A DNA stretch of 64,000 nt, from the NCBI RefSeq assembly GCF_034259425.1, contig NZ_JAXIVU010000001.1:248001-312000 (forward strand), read 5' to 3'. This DNA is from Denitrificimonas halotolerans. Its GTDB lineage: Bacteria > Pseudomonadota > Gammaproteobacteria > Pseudomonadales > Pseudomonadaceae. The notes under the pieces are model-generated. The model did not search any database, was not told the DNA's origin, and saw nothing but the letters and a program-made list of their open reading frames with translations. Below are positions 17,627-26,613 of the stretch, piece by piece. The first letter of the stretch is position 1, and the number at the start of each line of letters is the position of its first letter. Position numbers and translations under genes: made by a program.

Positions 17627-19027
17627 GTGCGCTTTAAATCATTACTCGCTGCTTTTGTTGTATGCATAGTCTTACCTGTGCAAGCCTATGCATCAACACA
17701 AATCAATAGTGTACGCTTGTGGCGTGCACCCGATAACACACGCCTTGTATTTGACCTAACCGGCCCCGTGGAGCACAACGTTTTCACTTTAAGCGCTCCA
17801 GACCGTATTGTGATTGATATAAAAAAAACCAAACTTTCCACTGAACTGAAAGCCTTGACCGGTGGACAATCACCGATTAACAAAGTGCGCACTGGCAACC
17901 CAAAAGCCGGTGAGCTTCGTATTGTGCTCGATATGTCTGAACAGGTCACTCCTAAAAGTTTTACCCTAGCACCCAACCAAAAATATGGACATCGTTTAGT
18001 AGTCGACTTGTTTGACGAAGCACCGCGTAATACTGCCACTATTGGCCCAAGCAAATCCATCGGTACACCTGCTAAAGCAACAGTAGCGCCTAAACTTTCC
18101 AAATTACCCGCTTCCGGTAAGCGTGATATTGTCATTGCAATTGATGCTGGGCACGGCGGTGAAGACCCAGGTGCTATAGGACCAGGCAAACTCTATGAAA
18201 AAAATGTTGTACTGAGCATTGCCAAAGAACTACAACGTCAAATTAATGCAGAAAAAGGTTTCCGCGCAGAATTAGTACGTACCGGCGACTACTTTATTCC
18301 ATTACGTCGCCGCACAGCCATTGCACGTCAAAAAGGCGCAGACTTATTTGTTTCCATCCACGCGGATGCAGCTCCACGAGCGTCAGCCTTTGGTGCTTCA
18401 GTCTTTGCTTTATCTGATAGTGGAGCCACCTCGGAAACGGCTCGTTGGTTAGCGGATAGTGAAAACCGTTCTGACCTAATTGGTGGCGCCGGCAACGTTA
18501 AGCTAGATGATAAAGACGCTATGCTTGCGGGCGTGCTGCTTGACCTATCAATGACAGCTTCACTATCTTCCAGTCTAGATGTCGGTCAGAAAGTATTAAG
18601 CAATATGGGGCGAATTACACCCCTACATAAAAAACGTGTCGAACAAGCAGGCTTTATGGTGCTCAAGTCGCCTGATATGCCATCTATTTTGGTTGAGACA
18701 GGCTTTATTACGAACCCTAGCGAATCACGCAAACTTAACAACCGTTCGCACCAGCAATCTTTGGCCCGCGCCATCCATTCAGGTATCCGTCAGTTCTTCC
18801 AACAAAACCCACCACCAGGCAGCTATGTTGCATGGCTACGGGATTCGGGAAAACTCGCCATTGGCCCACGCGAGCATGTGGTGCGCTCTGGCGAAAGCCT
18901 TTCCTTGATTGCACAACGCTATCAAGTCAGCCCATCACAATTGCGCAATGCGAATAAACTTAGAACAGACAACCTGAAGGTCGGTCAAATACTCACAGTG
19001 CCAGCCACTACCTTAGCAGGACAATAA
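17627..19027 (+). CDS. amiB: N-acetylmuramoyl-L-alanine amidase
   Basis: Periplasmic zinc amidase that splits septal peptidoglycan during daughter-cell separation. Starting at GTG 17627 (GAGG 6 bases upstream) the protein is 466 residues: signal peptide (to about VQAYAS), AMIN domain (about 25-120), Amidase_3 domain (about 165-390) with zinc ligands in DAGHGG, YEKN and SIHAD and the catalytic Glu in LVETGF, and a C-terminal LysM (about 420-463). The GTG four codons upstream overlaps the Shine-Dalgarno sequence and is unlikely. The stop overlaps the mutL ATG by one base. Confidence 0.94.
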   Translation: MRFKSLLAAFVVCIVLPVQAYASTQINSVRLWRAPDNTRLVFDLTGPVEHNVFTLSAPDRIVIDIKKTKLSTELKALTGGQSPINKVRTGNPKAGELRIVLDMSEQVTPKSFTLAPNQKYGHRLVVDLFDEAPRNTATIGPSKSIGTPAKATVAPKLSKLPASGKRDIVIAIDAGHGGEDPGAIGPGKLYEKNVVLSIAKELQRQINAEKGFRAELVRTGDYFIPLRRRTAIARQKGADLFVSIHADAAPRASAFGASVFALSDSGATSETARWLADSENRSDLIGGAGNVKLDDKDAMLAGVLLDLSMTASLSSSLDVGQKVLSNMGRITPLHKKRVEQAGFMVLKSPDMPSILVETGFITNPSESRKLNNRSHQQSLARAIHSGIRQFFQQNPPPGSYVAWLRDSGKLAIGPREHVVRSGESLSLIAQRYQVSPSQLRNANKLRTDNLKVGQILTVPATTLAGQ

Positions 19028-20931
19028 TGACTGAAAATCGTGCCATTCATCTACTCAGCCCACGCTTAGCAAACCAAATTGCCGCTGGTGAAGTGGTTGA
19101 AAGACCCTCTTCAGTTGCTAAAGAACTCCTAGAAAACTGCCTCGATGCTGGCGCTCAACGCATTGATATTGATGTTGAACAAGGGGGCGTCAAGCGCTTA
19201 CAAATCCGCGACGATGGCCATGGTATTCCTGCTGATCAACTACCACTAGCTTTGGCACGTCACGCCACTAGTAAAATTGCAGCACTTGAAGATCTAGAAG
19301 GTGTTGCTAGCTTAGGCTTTCGTGGTGAAGCTCTAGCTTCTATCAGTTCAGTATCACGCTTAACCCTAACCTCGCGCACAGCTGACGCAGATCAAGCTTG
19401 GCAAGTAGAGGTTGAAGGTCGTGACATGGAACCCCGCGTGCAGCCAGCAGCCCACCCTATCGGCACCACCGTTGAGGTCTGTGATTTATTCTTCAACACA
19501 CCTGCACGCCGCAAGTTTTTACGCACTGAGAAAACTGAATTTGATCACTTACAAGATGTGATCAAACGTATGGCTCTAGCTCGTTTCGATGTGGCCTTTC
19601 ATTTACGCCACAACGGCAAGTCAGTCCTTGCCTTACACCCTGCTAACGATGAAGTCTCACAGGCGCGACGCATTGCTGCAGTTTGCGGCGATGCTTTTTT
19701 AGAGCAAGCGCTACCCATTAATATTGAGCGTAATGGTTTGCACTTATGGGGCTGGGTTGGTTTACCCACCTTTTCCCGCAGTCGCGCAGACATGCAACAC
19801 TTTTTTGTTAATGGTCGTATTGTCAGTGACAGACTCGTTGCTCACGCAGTACGTCAAGCTTATCGTGACGTCATGTATGGTGGCCGCCACCCTGCTTTTG
19901 TATTATTTTTAGAATTGGATCCAAGTAGCGTTGATGTCAACGTTCACCCCACTAAACACGAAGTTCGTTTCCGTGAAAACCGCAGCGTACATGATTTTCT
20001 ATATAGCACCTTACACCGAGCCATTGCCGATGTCCGCCCAGAAGATAAGTTGGAACCTGCCAGCTCTCTGAACTTACAGAGCCAGCCTATAGTGAGTGGC
20101 TTAGAAGCTGGTGAGTTTGGCCCGCAAGGCCACATTCCACTTAGCCATACAACCAGCAACAAGACTGAACCAACATTTCAAGAGAACGACCTAAACCTAC
20201 AGCAACGCCCGCAATCAAACAATACGAACTCCAAAGGTTATAACCAACCACCGACACAAGCATCCCGCACCACGGCGCAGTACCAGGTTGCTTACCAAAA
20301 ATTCACCCAGCCTCTAGACAATCTAGCAGAGTCTACACAAGAAGATATCCCTCCCCTAGGGTTTGCTATTGCGCAACTTAAGGGCATTTATATCCTTGCA
20401 GAAAACCAACAAGGTTTAATATTGGTGGATATGCATGCAGCCCACGAACGAGTGATGTATGAACGTTTGAAAGTCGCTATGGCCGAAGAAGGCTTACGCG
20501 GACAACCACTCTTGGTTCCAGAAACTCTCGCTCTCAGCGAACGCGAAGTGGATTGTGCTGAACAATATACCCAATGGTTTACTCAGCTCGGCTTTGAACT
20601 GCAAGGTTTAGGCCCAGAAAGCATTGCTATTCGCCAAATTCCTGCCTTACTCAAACAAGCTGATGCTGCCGAGCTAGTACGTGATGTCTTAGCAGACTTA
20701 ATGGAATACGGCACCAGCGATAAAATCCAAGCCCACATTAACGAATTGTTAGCTACTATGTCCTGCCATGGTGCTGTACGTGCTAATCGCCGTTTAACTT
20801 TAGTGGAGATGAATGCTTTACTGCGCGATATGGAGATCACCGAACGCAGTGGTCAGTGCAATCACGGTCGCCCAACCTGGACACAGCTTGGAATGGATGA
20901 GCTCGATAAGCTTTTCTTACGTGGCCGCTAA
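19027..20931 (+). CDS. mutL: DNA mismatch repair protein MutL
   Basis: MutL links MutS mismatch recognition to strand removal. The N-terminal GHKL ATPase domain shows NQIAAGEVVERPSS, ELLENCLDAGA, DDGHGI and GFRGEALASI. A low-complexity linker (about 335-440) leads to the C-terminal dimerisation domain. DMHAAHERVMYE there fits the endonuclease motif DQHA(X)2E(X)4E except for Q to M, and a CHGAVRANR-like motif follows. 634 residues, normal length. Translationally coupled to amiB. In Pseudomonas miaA-hfq-hflX follow; here the operon ends at a terminator. Confidence 0.96.
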   Translation: MTENRAIHLLSPRLANQIAAGEVVERPSSVAKELLENCLDAGAQRIDIDVEQGGVKRLQIRDDGHGIPADQLPLALARHATSKIAALEDLEGVASLGFRGEALASISSVSRLTLTSRTADADQAWQVEVEGRDMEPRVQPAAHPIGTTVEVCDLFFNTPARRKFLRTEKTEFDHLQDVIKRMALARFDVAFHLRHNGKSVLALHPANDEVSQARRIAAVCGDAFLEQALPINIERNGLHLWGWVGLPTFSRSRADMQHFFVNGRIVSDRLVAHAVRQAYRDVMYGGRHPAFVLFLELDPSSVDVNVHPTKHEVRFRENRSVHDFLYSTLHRAIADVRPEDKLEPASSLNLQSQPIVSGLEAGEFGPQGHIPLSHTTSNKTEPTFQENDLNLQQRPQSNNTNSKGYNQPPTQASRTTAQYQVAYQKFTQPLDNLAESTQEDIPPLGFAIAQLKGIYILAENQQGLILVDMHAAHERVMYERLKVAMAEEGLRGQPLLVPETLALSEREVDCAEQYTQWFTQLGFELQGLGPESIAIRQIPALLKQADAAELVRDVLADLMEYGTSDKIQAHINELLATMSCHGAVRANRRLTLVEMNALLRDMEITERSGQCNHGRPTWTQLGMDELDKLFLRGR

Positions 20932-20990
20932 ACTCACCACAGCTGATTTTATATTTATTCCTAACACCAGTACTAAAAGCACATACAAAT

Positions 20991-21020
20991 AAAAAAGCCG
21001 ATCTATAGATCGGCTTTTTT
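20991..21020. terminator. Bidirectional terminator between mutL and accC
   Basis: A perfect palindrome with AAAAAAGCCGATCTA on one arm and its complement on the other gives a GCCGATC/GATCGGC stem with A and T tracts on both sides. It serves the convergent mutL and accC transcripts. Confidence 0.92.
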
Positions 21021-21035
21021 AGGTCACCCCAACTA

Positions 21036-22385
21036 TTATTTCGCTGACATACCCAGCTTCTTTTCAAGGTAGTGAATATTCACACCCCCTTCGCAGAAAC
21101 CTTTGTCATTGATCAAGTCACGATGCAACGCCACGTTGCTCTTAATACCATCAATAATGATTTCATCAAGAGCATTACGCATACGTGCCATAGACTCCTC
21201 ACGAGTCGCACCCCAAGTAATGACTTTACCAATCAGGGAGTCATAATTTGGTGGTACGGTGTAGCCACTATATAAGTGAGAATCGATACGTACACCGTTA
21301 CCGCCTGGTGCGTGGAAATGCTTCACTAAGCCTGGGCTTGGCATGAAGTTGTCTGAATCTTCAGCGTTGATACGACACTCAATGGAGTGTCCCTTCATGA
21401 CAACATCTTCCTGCTTAATAGAGAGTTTATTGCCACCTGCAATACTCAACATTTCTTTAACGATATCAATACCCGTAATCATCTCTGTAATCGGGTGTTC
21501 AACCTGAATACGGGTGTTCATCTCAATGAAATAGAAGTGGCCATCTTCATACAAAAACTCAAAAGTACCTGCACCACGGTAACCAATTTCATTACAAGCT
21601 TTGATACAGCGTGCATACACGCGCTGACGCGCTTCTTCATCAATGTAAGGAGCTGGCGCCTCTTCAATCACTTTCTGGTGACGACGCTGCAAAGAGCAAT
21701 CTCGATCACCTAAGTGAATCGCATTACCTTGACCATCTGCTAAAACTTGAATTTCAACGTGGCGTGGGTTCACCAGGTACTTTTCTAAGTACACCATTGG
21801 GTTGCCAAAAATTTGTGCACCTTCATTGCGCGTTAATTCGGCGGCACGAATTAAGTCTTCTTCTTTGTACACAACGCGCATACCACGCCCGCCACCACCG
21901 CCTGAAGCTTTAATGATCACTGGATAACCAACTTCACGAGCAATAGCCAACGCTTGTTCTGGGTCTTCTGGTAGTGGACCATCCGACCCTGGCACTACAG
22001 GGACACCTGCAGCTATCATTGCTGCTTTAGCAGAAACTTTATCACCCATCAGGCGAATCGTCTCAGCTTTAGGACCAACAAAAATAAAGCCCGACTCTTC
22101 AACTTGCTCTGCAAAATCTGCATTCTCTGCTAAAAAACCATAACCTGGGTGAATAGCCGTAGCTCCAGTCACTTCAGCTGCAGCAATAATAGCAGGGATA
22201 TTTAAATAAGATTGCGCACCTGGTGCAGGACCGATGCATACCGACTCATCCGCTAAGGATAAGTGCATTAACTCGCGGTCCACTGTGGAGTGCACCGCAA
22301 CAGTTTTAATACCTAACTCTTTACATGCACGAATTACGCGCAAAGCAATCTCACCACGGTTAGCGATTAGGACTTTTTCCAACAT
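21036..22385 (-). CDS. accC: Acetyl-CoA carboxylase, biotin carboxylase subunit
   Basis: AccC carboxylates biotin on AccB with ATP and bicarbonate, first half-reaction of malonyl-CoA formation. The 449-residue ATP-grasp protein shows the start MLEKVLIANRGEIALRVIRAC, the Gly-rich ATP loop ASGGGGGRGMRVV, EKYLVNPRHVEIQ, and the active-site run FIEMNTRIQVEHPITE. AGGAG lies upstream of the ATG. Last gene of aroQ-accB-accC, 18 bases after accB. Confidence 0.97.
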   Translation of the reverse strand: MLEKVLIANRGEIALRVIRACKELGIKTVAVHSTVDRELMHLSLADESVCIGPAPGAQSYLNIPAIIAAAEVTGATAIHPGYGFLAENADFAEQVEESGFIFVGPKAETIRLMGDKVSAKAAMIAAGVPVVPGSDGPLPEDPEQALAIAREVGYPVIIKASGGGGGRGMRVVYKEEDLIRAAELTRNEGAQIFGNPMVYLEKYLVNPRHVEIQVLADGQGNAIHLGDRDCSLQRRHQKVIEEAPAPYIDEEARQRVYARCIKACNEIGYRGAGTFEFLYEDGHFYFIEMNTRIQVEHPITEMITGIDIVKEMLSIAGGNKLSIKQEDVVMKGHSIECRINAEDSDNFMPSPGLVKHFHAPGGNGVRIDSHLYSGYTVPPNYDSLIGKVITWGATREESMARMRNALDEIIIDGIKSNVALHRDLINDKGFCEGGVNIHYLEKKLGMSAK

Positions 22386-22403
22386 TGTTAAACTCCTAAG
22401 TCG

Positions 22404-22868
22404 TTAGACAATGGTGAATAATGGCTGGTCATACTCAACCGGCTGGCCGTTTTCTACCAAAATAGAATCAATTACTCCACTCACTTCAGCTTCGATGTGG
22501 TTCATCATCTTCATTGCTTCTACGATGCACAAAACATCGCCTTTCTTAACTGTCTGGCCCACGCTTACAAAGTCCTGTGAAGTCGGTGAGGCAGCACTAT
22601 AAAAAGTACCAACCATTGGTGAGCGTGCTACAGTACCTTTCAGCTGTGGAGCTGCGGCTGCGTCAGCAGCTGGAGCTGCAGCCGGAGCAGCTGTTGGCGC
22701 AGGTGCTGGCGCTGCTGCTTGTGGAGCGGGCGCATATACAGTTTGCTGTGCTGGCTGATTGCTATGTCGGCTAATACGAACCGACTCTTCGCCTTCATGA
22801 ATTTCCAACTCATCAATACCAGACTCTTCTAGCAATTCAATGAGTTTTTTAACTTTACGAATATCCAT
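22404..22868 (-). CDS. accB: Biotin carboxyl carrier protein of acetyl-CoA carboxylase
   Basis: AccB carries the biotin shuttled between AccC and AccAD. From the ATG at 22868 (MDIRKVKKLIELLEES) it is 154 residues: an N-terminal helical part, an Ala/Pro-rich flexible linker (about 45-75) and the biotinyl domain with the biotin-accepting Lys in VEAMKMMNHIEA. The five upstream codons in frame are not family-like and GGAG sits between them and the chosen ATG. Confidence 0.96.
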   Translation of the reverse strand: MDIRKVKKLIELLEESGIDELEIHEGEESVRISRHSNQPAQQTVYAPAPQAAAPAPAPTAAPAAAPAADAAAAPQLKGTVARSPMVGTFYSAASPTSQDFVSVGQTVKKGDVLCIVEAMKMMNHIEAEVSGVIDSILVENGQPVEYDQPLFTIV

Positions 22869-22891
22869 AAACTGTGACTCCAAATTAGAGG

Positions 22892-23332
22892 TTATTTTTT
22901 AATGTGATCAAACGCGGCGTCCAAAGCGAAACGGTAACCGTTAGCACCTAAACCGCAAACCACTCCTACCGCGACATCTGAGAAATAGGAATGATGACGA
23001 AACTGTTCTCTTTTGTGCACATTAGAAAGGTGCACTTCAAAGAATGGGATGTTCACAGCAAGCAATGCGTCACGCAATGCGACGCTTGTATGAGTAAAAG
23101 CTGCTGGATTGATGATTATACAATCAATCTGCTCCTCACGAGCGGCATGAATTCGGTCAATTAGTTGATATTCAGCATTGCTTTGAAAGCAATATAACTC
23201 ATGGCCTAAAGCCTGCGCGTGTTGCAGTAACCCCTGATTAATTTGTTCTAAAGTTGTCGCACCGTATACATCAGGCTCGCGTGTTCCTAATAAATTTAGA
23301 TTAGGCCCATGCAAAACTAAAAAAGACGCCAT
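22892..23332 (-). CDS. aroQ: 3-dehydroquinate dehydratase, type II
   Basis: Third step of the shikimate pathway. 146 residues with the type II motifs HGPNLNLLGTREPDVYG (active-site Tyr in the flexible lid), QSNAEYQLIDRIH, INPAAFTHTSVALRDAL and EVHLSNVHKREQFRHHS (catalytic His). It precedes accB by 23 bases in the usual aroQ-accB-accC order. Confidence 0.96.
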   Translation of the reverse strand: MASFLVLHGPNLNLLGTREPDVYGATTLEQINQGLLQHAQALGHELYCFQSNAEYQLIDRIHAAREEQIDCIIINPAAFTHTSVALRDALLAVNIPFFEVHLSNVHKREQFRHHSYFSDVAVGVVCGLGANGYRFALDAAFDHIKK

Positions 23333-23430
23333 TCGAAAACCTTGCCGATGAAAATGTCATACAGAATATGCCTAGTTTTACGCTAAAAGTCAGCATTGAC
23401 GGAGAAAAAAGCTAATTTTGTTCTTATAAA

Positions 23431-23456
23431 TAAAAAAACCCCGCCAAAGCGGGGTC
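23431..23456 (-). terminator. Terminator of the porin gene
   Basis: ACCCCGC-CAAA-GCGGGGT hairpin with a T tract on the minus-strand side, 37 bases past the porin stop. Confidence 0.9.
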
Positions 23457-23492
23457 AAAAACTACACTGCCGACCATGTAATGACTAAACAC

Positions 23493-24776
23493 CTAAAAAA
23501 CGTACTGAAAACGCAAACTGAAAGCGTCGCCATTATCATCACCTTTTGTATTCATCACTTTATCGGTTTTAGCTTTTAGATAGTTCGCTGAAACTTTAAC
23601 CGCATCATTGGCATACCAGTTCACCCCTAAGGTATGCACCTTAGCTTCAGTGTCATAGAAGCTGCTTGTAAGGTCCCTATCGGCATCCGTGACAGTTAAA
23701 TCATCGTAGCGATATACCAACTCCCAAGCGCCTAGCTGCTTATTACTCGGTTTGATCGCGTCAAACTTACCACCACTTAATTTATAACCACGTGCTTCAC
23801 CAGTAAGGGTATAGGCCAACTGCACGTTATAACCATCCACTTGACGATCTTTCATTACTGAGCCGGATTTAGCATCAATGTTACGACGCAGGTATTCACT
23901 TTGTACTGAAAAAGGTCCACGCGCATAGGCTGCCTCTAAACCCCAAGCAGTATCACCATCAAACTGACCACCTTGCCCACTAGCCAATACAGGACGATTG
24001 CCATTCTTTTTATCTTCAGTTGTACCACGAACACCAAGGCGGGACCGAATACGCCCATCAAAGTCTTCAGTACTACGCTTGGCATAATTCAAACCAAAAT
24101 GCAGCACATTACCTGCTTCAGCCATAGGTGCAATCACACCGCGCAGGTTATAGGTATTGTTATTGCTGCCATCACTGTCTTCGTTATCTTTGGCGCGGTT
24201 AATCCCTGCAGAGCCGTAAAATATTCCGCCAGTACCGCTCACTTGAATACCCATGCCGTCTTGCTTGTCATTAACCCAATCACCTGCGTCATAGATGACC
24301 GAGCGCTCAATGGTACTGATCCATTTGGAGCTGGTGGCTTTTTCTAAACCAAAATCTGGGTCAAAACGACCTACTTTGACTTTTACTGGCTTAAAGCCTG
24401 TGTATGCAATGGAGGCTTCATCCCATTTGCTACTGCCATCATCTGCAAAATTGAGCTTAAATGCATACTGCCAGTCGTGATAAGCATGCCCCGACACTTC
24501 TAAAATGGCACGTCGAAAGTACGCCTCATTGGCGCTTTTACCATTTTTAGTATAAATCCCATCAAACTGATCAAAGTCAGCTTGGATACGGCCACCTAAC
24601 TTAAAAGAAAAGGCCTGATCCACGGTTGCTGCGGCAAAGCCACCTTTAGTTTTTATAGTGATATCAGGACCGTCAGTGATTACCGTTCCTGCCACTGCTT
24701 GTGCTGAAATCAGCACTGCTAAAGAGCTCACAGTAAAAACCTTATAAACGGCTGTCTTTGTACGCATGCGATTCAT
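23493..24776 (-). CDS. OprP/OprO-type phosphate-selective porin family protein
   Basis: A 427-residue outer-membrane beta-barrel protein. It has a signal peptide ending near AQAVAG, then KLGGRIQADFDQFDG, KVGRFDPDFGLEKATSSKWIS, alternating amphipathic strands and a C-terminal Phe (FQYVF), all typical of the O/P porin family. Pseudomonas members transport phosphate or polyphosphate; specificity here cannot be read from sequence, since the Arg/Lys ladder was not checked. Start ATG 24776 has AAGGGGA upstream. No Pho box was recognised. Monocistronic. Confidence 0.88.
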   Translation of the reverse strand: MNRMRTKTAVYKVFTVSSLAVLISAQAVAGTVITDGPDITIKTKGGFAAATVDQAFSFKLGGRIQADFDQFDGIYTKNGKSANEAYFRRAILEVSGHAYHDWQYAFKLNFADDGSSKWDEASIAYTGFKPVKVKVGRFDPDFGLEKATSSKWISTIERSVIYDAGDWVNDKQDGMGIQVSGTGGIFYGSAGINRAKDNEDSDGSNNNTYNLRGVIAPMAEAGNVLHFGLNYAKRSTEDFDGRIRSRLGVRGTTEDKKNGNRPVLASGQGGQFDGDTAWGLEAAYARGPFSVQSEYLRRNIDAKSGSVMKDRQVDGYNVQLAYTLTGEARGYKLSGGKFDAIKPSNKQLGAWELVYRYDDLTVTDADRDLTSSFYDTEAKVHTLGVNWYANDAVKVSANYLKAKTDKVMNTKGDDNGDAFSLRFQYVF

Positions 24777-24897
24777 TCAATAATCCCCTTACTATTGGCA
24801 AAAACAGTAGGCTGTAAAGCACTGTTGCTGCAGAGAATACTGACAACATTGAATGACAGCTCAATGGCTAAAGCATGAACTTTAAATGACAGTAAAG

Positions 24898-25209
24898 CTA
24901 AAAATCTTCCAAGCGGTATACAGCATAAGCAGGCTCTTCGTAAGGGTGCACCGATCTAAACGCGGCCATTACAGCAGGCATTAGCACATCATCCACCACC
25001 ATCTCCACCCGCCACTCAGCCACCTGCGATAATTGATCTTGCTGACCAGTAAATGGCTGACTTCCCGGCATTGGTTGGAACTGCCCCTGACCTAAAACTT
25101 GCCAACAGCAATGTTGATAATTCCCAATACTGCCAGCACCTGCAGCAAAAACTGCATGCTTCACTTCTGCCAAATGGGACTGCGGCACATAAAAAACAAA
25201 TGTATACAT
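24898..25209 (-). CDS. NIF3-like protein (YqfO-type fragment family)
   Basis: About 103 residues, MYTFVFYVPQSHLAEVKHAVF at the start and HPYEEPAY near the end, the signature of the small NGG1p-interacting factor 3-like family common in pseudomonads. AGGAGAG lies 4 bases before the ATG at 25209, so the 21 upstream codons are not coding; they overlap the hairpin at 25231-25257. Function unknown. Confidence 0.85.
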   Translation of the reverse strand: MYTFVFYVPQSHLAEVKHAVFAAGAGSIGNYQHCCWQVLGQGQFQPMPGSQPFTGQQDQLSQVAEWRVEMVVDDVLMPAVMAAFRSVHPYEEPAYAVYRLEDF

Positions 25210-25230
25210 CAGGCTCTCCTCTATAAACGC

Positions 25231-25257
25231 AAAAAGCCAAGTTAAAACTTGGCTTTT
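25231..25257 (-). terminator. Terminator of the KAS III gene
   Basis: AGCCAAGT and ACTTGGCT pair around a short A/T loop with flanking A and T tracts; it lies between the KAS III stop and the NIF3-like start. Confidence 0.8.
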
Positions 25258-25305
25258 CTGACCATTCCACAAACTAAAGTAATGTAACCTTAGGCCTATT
25301 CATGG

Positions 25306-26433
25306 TTAGACCTTGCGCAAGACTACACTACCAATAGAATAACCTGCCCCGAAGGAGCTGAGCACACCAAGCGCACCACTGTCTAAATCATCTTGGTGCA
25401 AGTGCAAAGCAATGACTGAACCTGCAGAACTGGTATTCGCATAAGTATCAAGAATTACTGGTGCTTCCGCTGACGTTGCATCGCGCCCCAATAATTTACG
25501 TGTAATCAATAAATTCATATTCAAGTTCGCTTGATGCAACCAAAAGCGTTGCACATCTTGCACATCAATTTGCAGCGATTCTAAATGCTCTGCAATTAAG
25601 CTAGCAACTTTAGGGCACACCTCACGGAACACTTTACGCCCTTCTTGGACAAAAAGTTTATCCTCAGCACCTATGCCTTCTTCTGCACAACGGTTCAAAT
25701 AACCAAAGTTATTACGAATACTGTTAGAAAACTGAGTAAAAAGCTTAGTGCCAAGCACTTCCCATTGATGCTTAGCACTCGCTTGGTCAGCATCTTCTAA
25801 AATAACCGCAGTACAAGCATCACCGAAAATGAAATGGCTGTCACGGTCACGGAAGTTTAAATGCCCTGTACAAATTTCAGGGTTAACCATCAAAATAGAA
25901 CGCGCCTGACCAGTTTGAATGGCGCTTACTGCAGCTTGAATACCAAAAGTTGCTGATGAACAAGCCACATTCATATCATAGGCAAAGCCTTCAATGCCTA
26001 ACGCAGTTTGCACCTCAATCGCTATTGCCGGATAGGCTCTTTGCAAATTGGAGCACGCAACAATTACACCATCAATATCAGCTGTTGTACGACAAGAACG
26101 CTCTAATGCTTCTTTAGCAGCAGCCACTGCCATTTCACACAAAACACCCCACTCGTCGTTAGAGCGCTCCGGAATATTTGGTTTCATTCGTTGAGGATCT
26201 AAAATACCCGCCTTGTCCATGACAAAACGGCTTTTAATACCCGAAGCCTTCTCAATAAAAGCTGAGCTCGATTCTAATTTAGCCTCAACTTCACCACGCT
26301 CAATTTCCTCAGCGTGTTCGGCATTGAACAGCTCAACCCACGCATTAAACGCAGCAACCAACTCGTCATTAGAAATACTTTGCGCGGGAGTAAATAGGCC
26401 TGTACCACTGATTACTACTTTTTTCACGGTCAT
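25306..26433 (-). CDS. Beta-ketoacyl-ACP synthase III-type enzyme
   Basis: A 375-residue thiolase-fold condensing enzyme. The Cys-His-Asn triad of KAS III is present: Cys in MNVACSSATFG, His in WLHQANLNMN and Asn in TYANTSSAGS. The N-terminal insertion with ESSSAFIEKASGIKSRFVMD is as in Pseudomonas PA3286, reported to condense octanoyl-CoA and feed fatty acid synthesis; assignment to that group is from memory. It stands alone, not in a fab operon. FAFabH itself is less likely because of the length. Confidence 0.85.
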   Translation of the reverse strand: MTVKKVVISGTGLFTPAQSISNDELVAAFNAWVELFNAEHAEEIERGEVEAKLESSSAFIEKASGIKSRFVMDKAGILDPQRMKPNIPERSNDEWGVLCEMAVAAAKEALERSCRTTADIDGVIVACSNLQRAYPAIAIEVQTALGIEGFAYDMNVACSSATFGIQAAVSAIQTGQARSILMVNPEICTGHLNFRDRDSHFIFGDACTAVILEDADQASAKHQWEVLGTKLFTQFSNSIRNNFGYLNRCAEEGIGAEDKLFVQEGRKVFREVCPKVASLIAEHLESLQIDVQDVQRFWLHQANLNMNLLITRKLLGRDATSAEAPVILDTYANTSSAGSVIALHLHQDDLDSGALGVLSSFGAGYSIGSVVLRKV

Positions 26434-26613
26434 TCCTCTTCATAAGCCGCGCGGCATGCGGCGCTGTTATTGCTGCCTAACAAGCTTTCTGGCAGCACTC
26501 AGATCAATTTTAAAAACAGCATCACAATATTCGCTGACTGAACAGCTTTGCAGTAAAACATCAGCAATGACGCCACAGCTTGCTTACATTCGATGCACTA
26601 TACTTCACCACTG

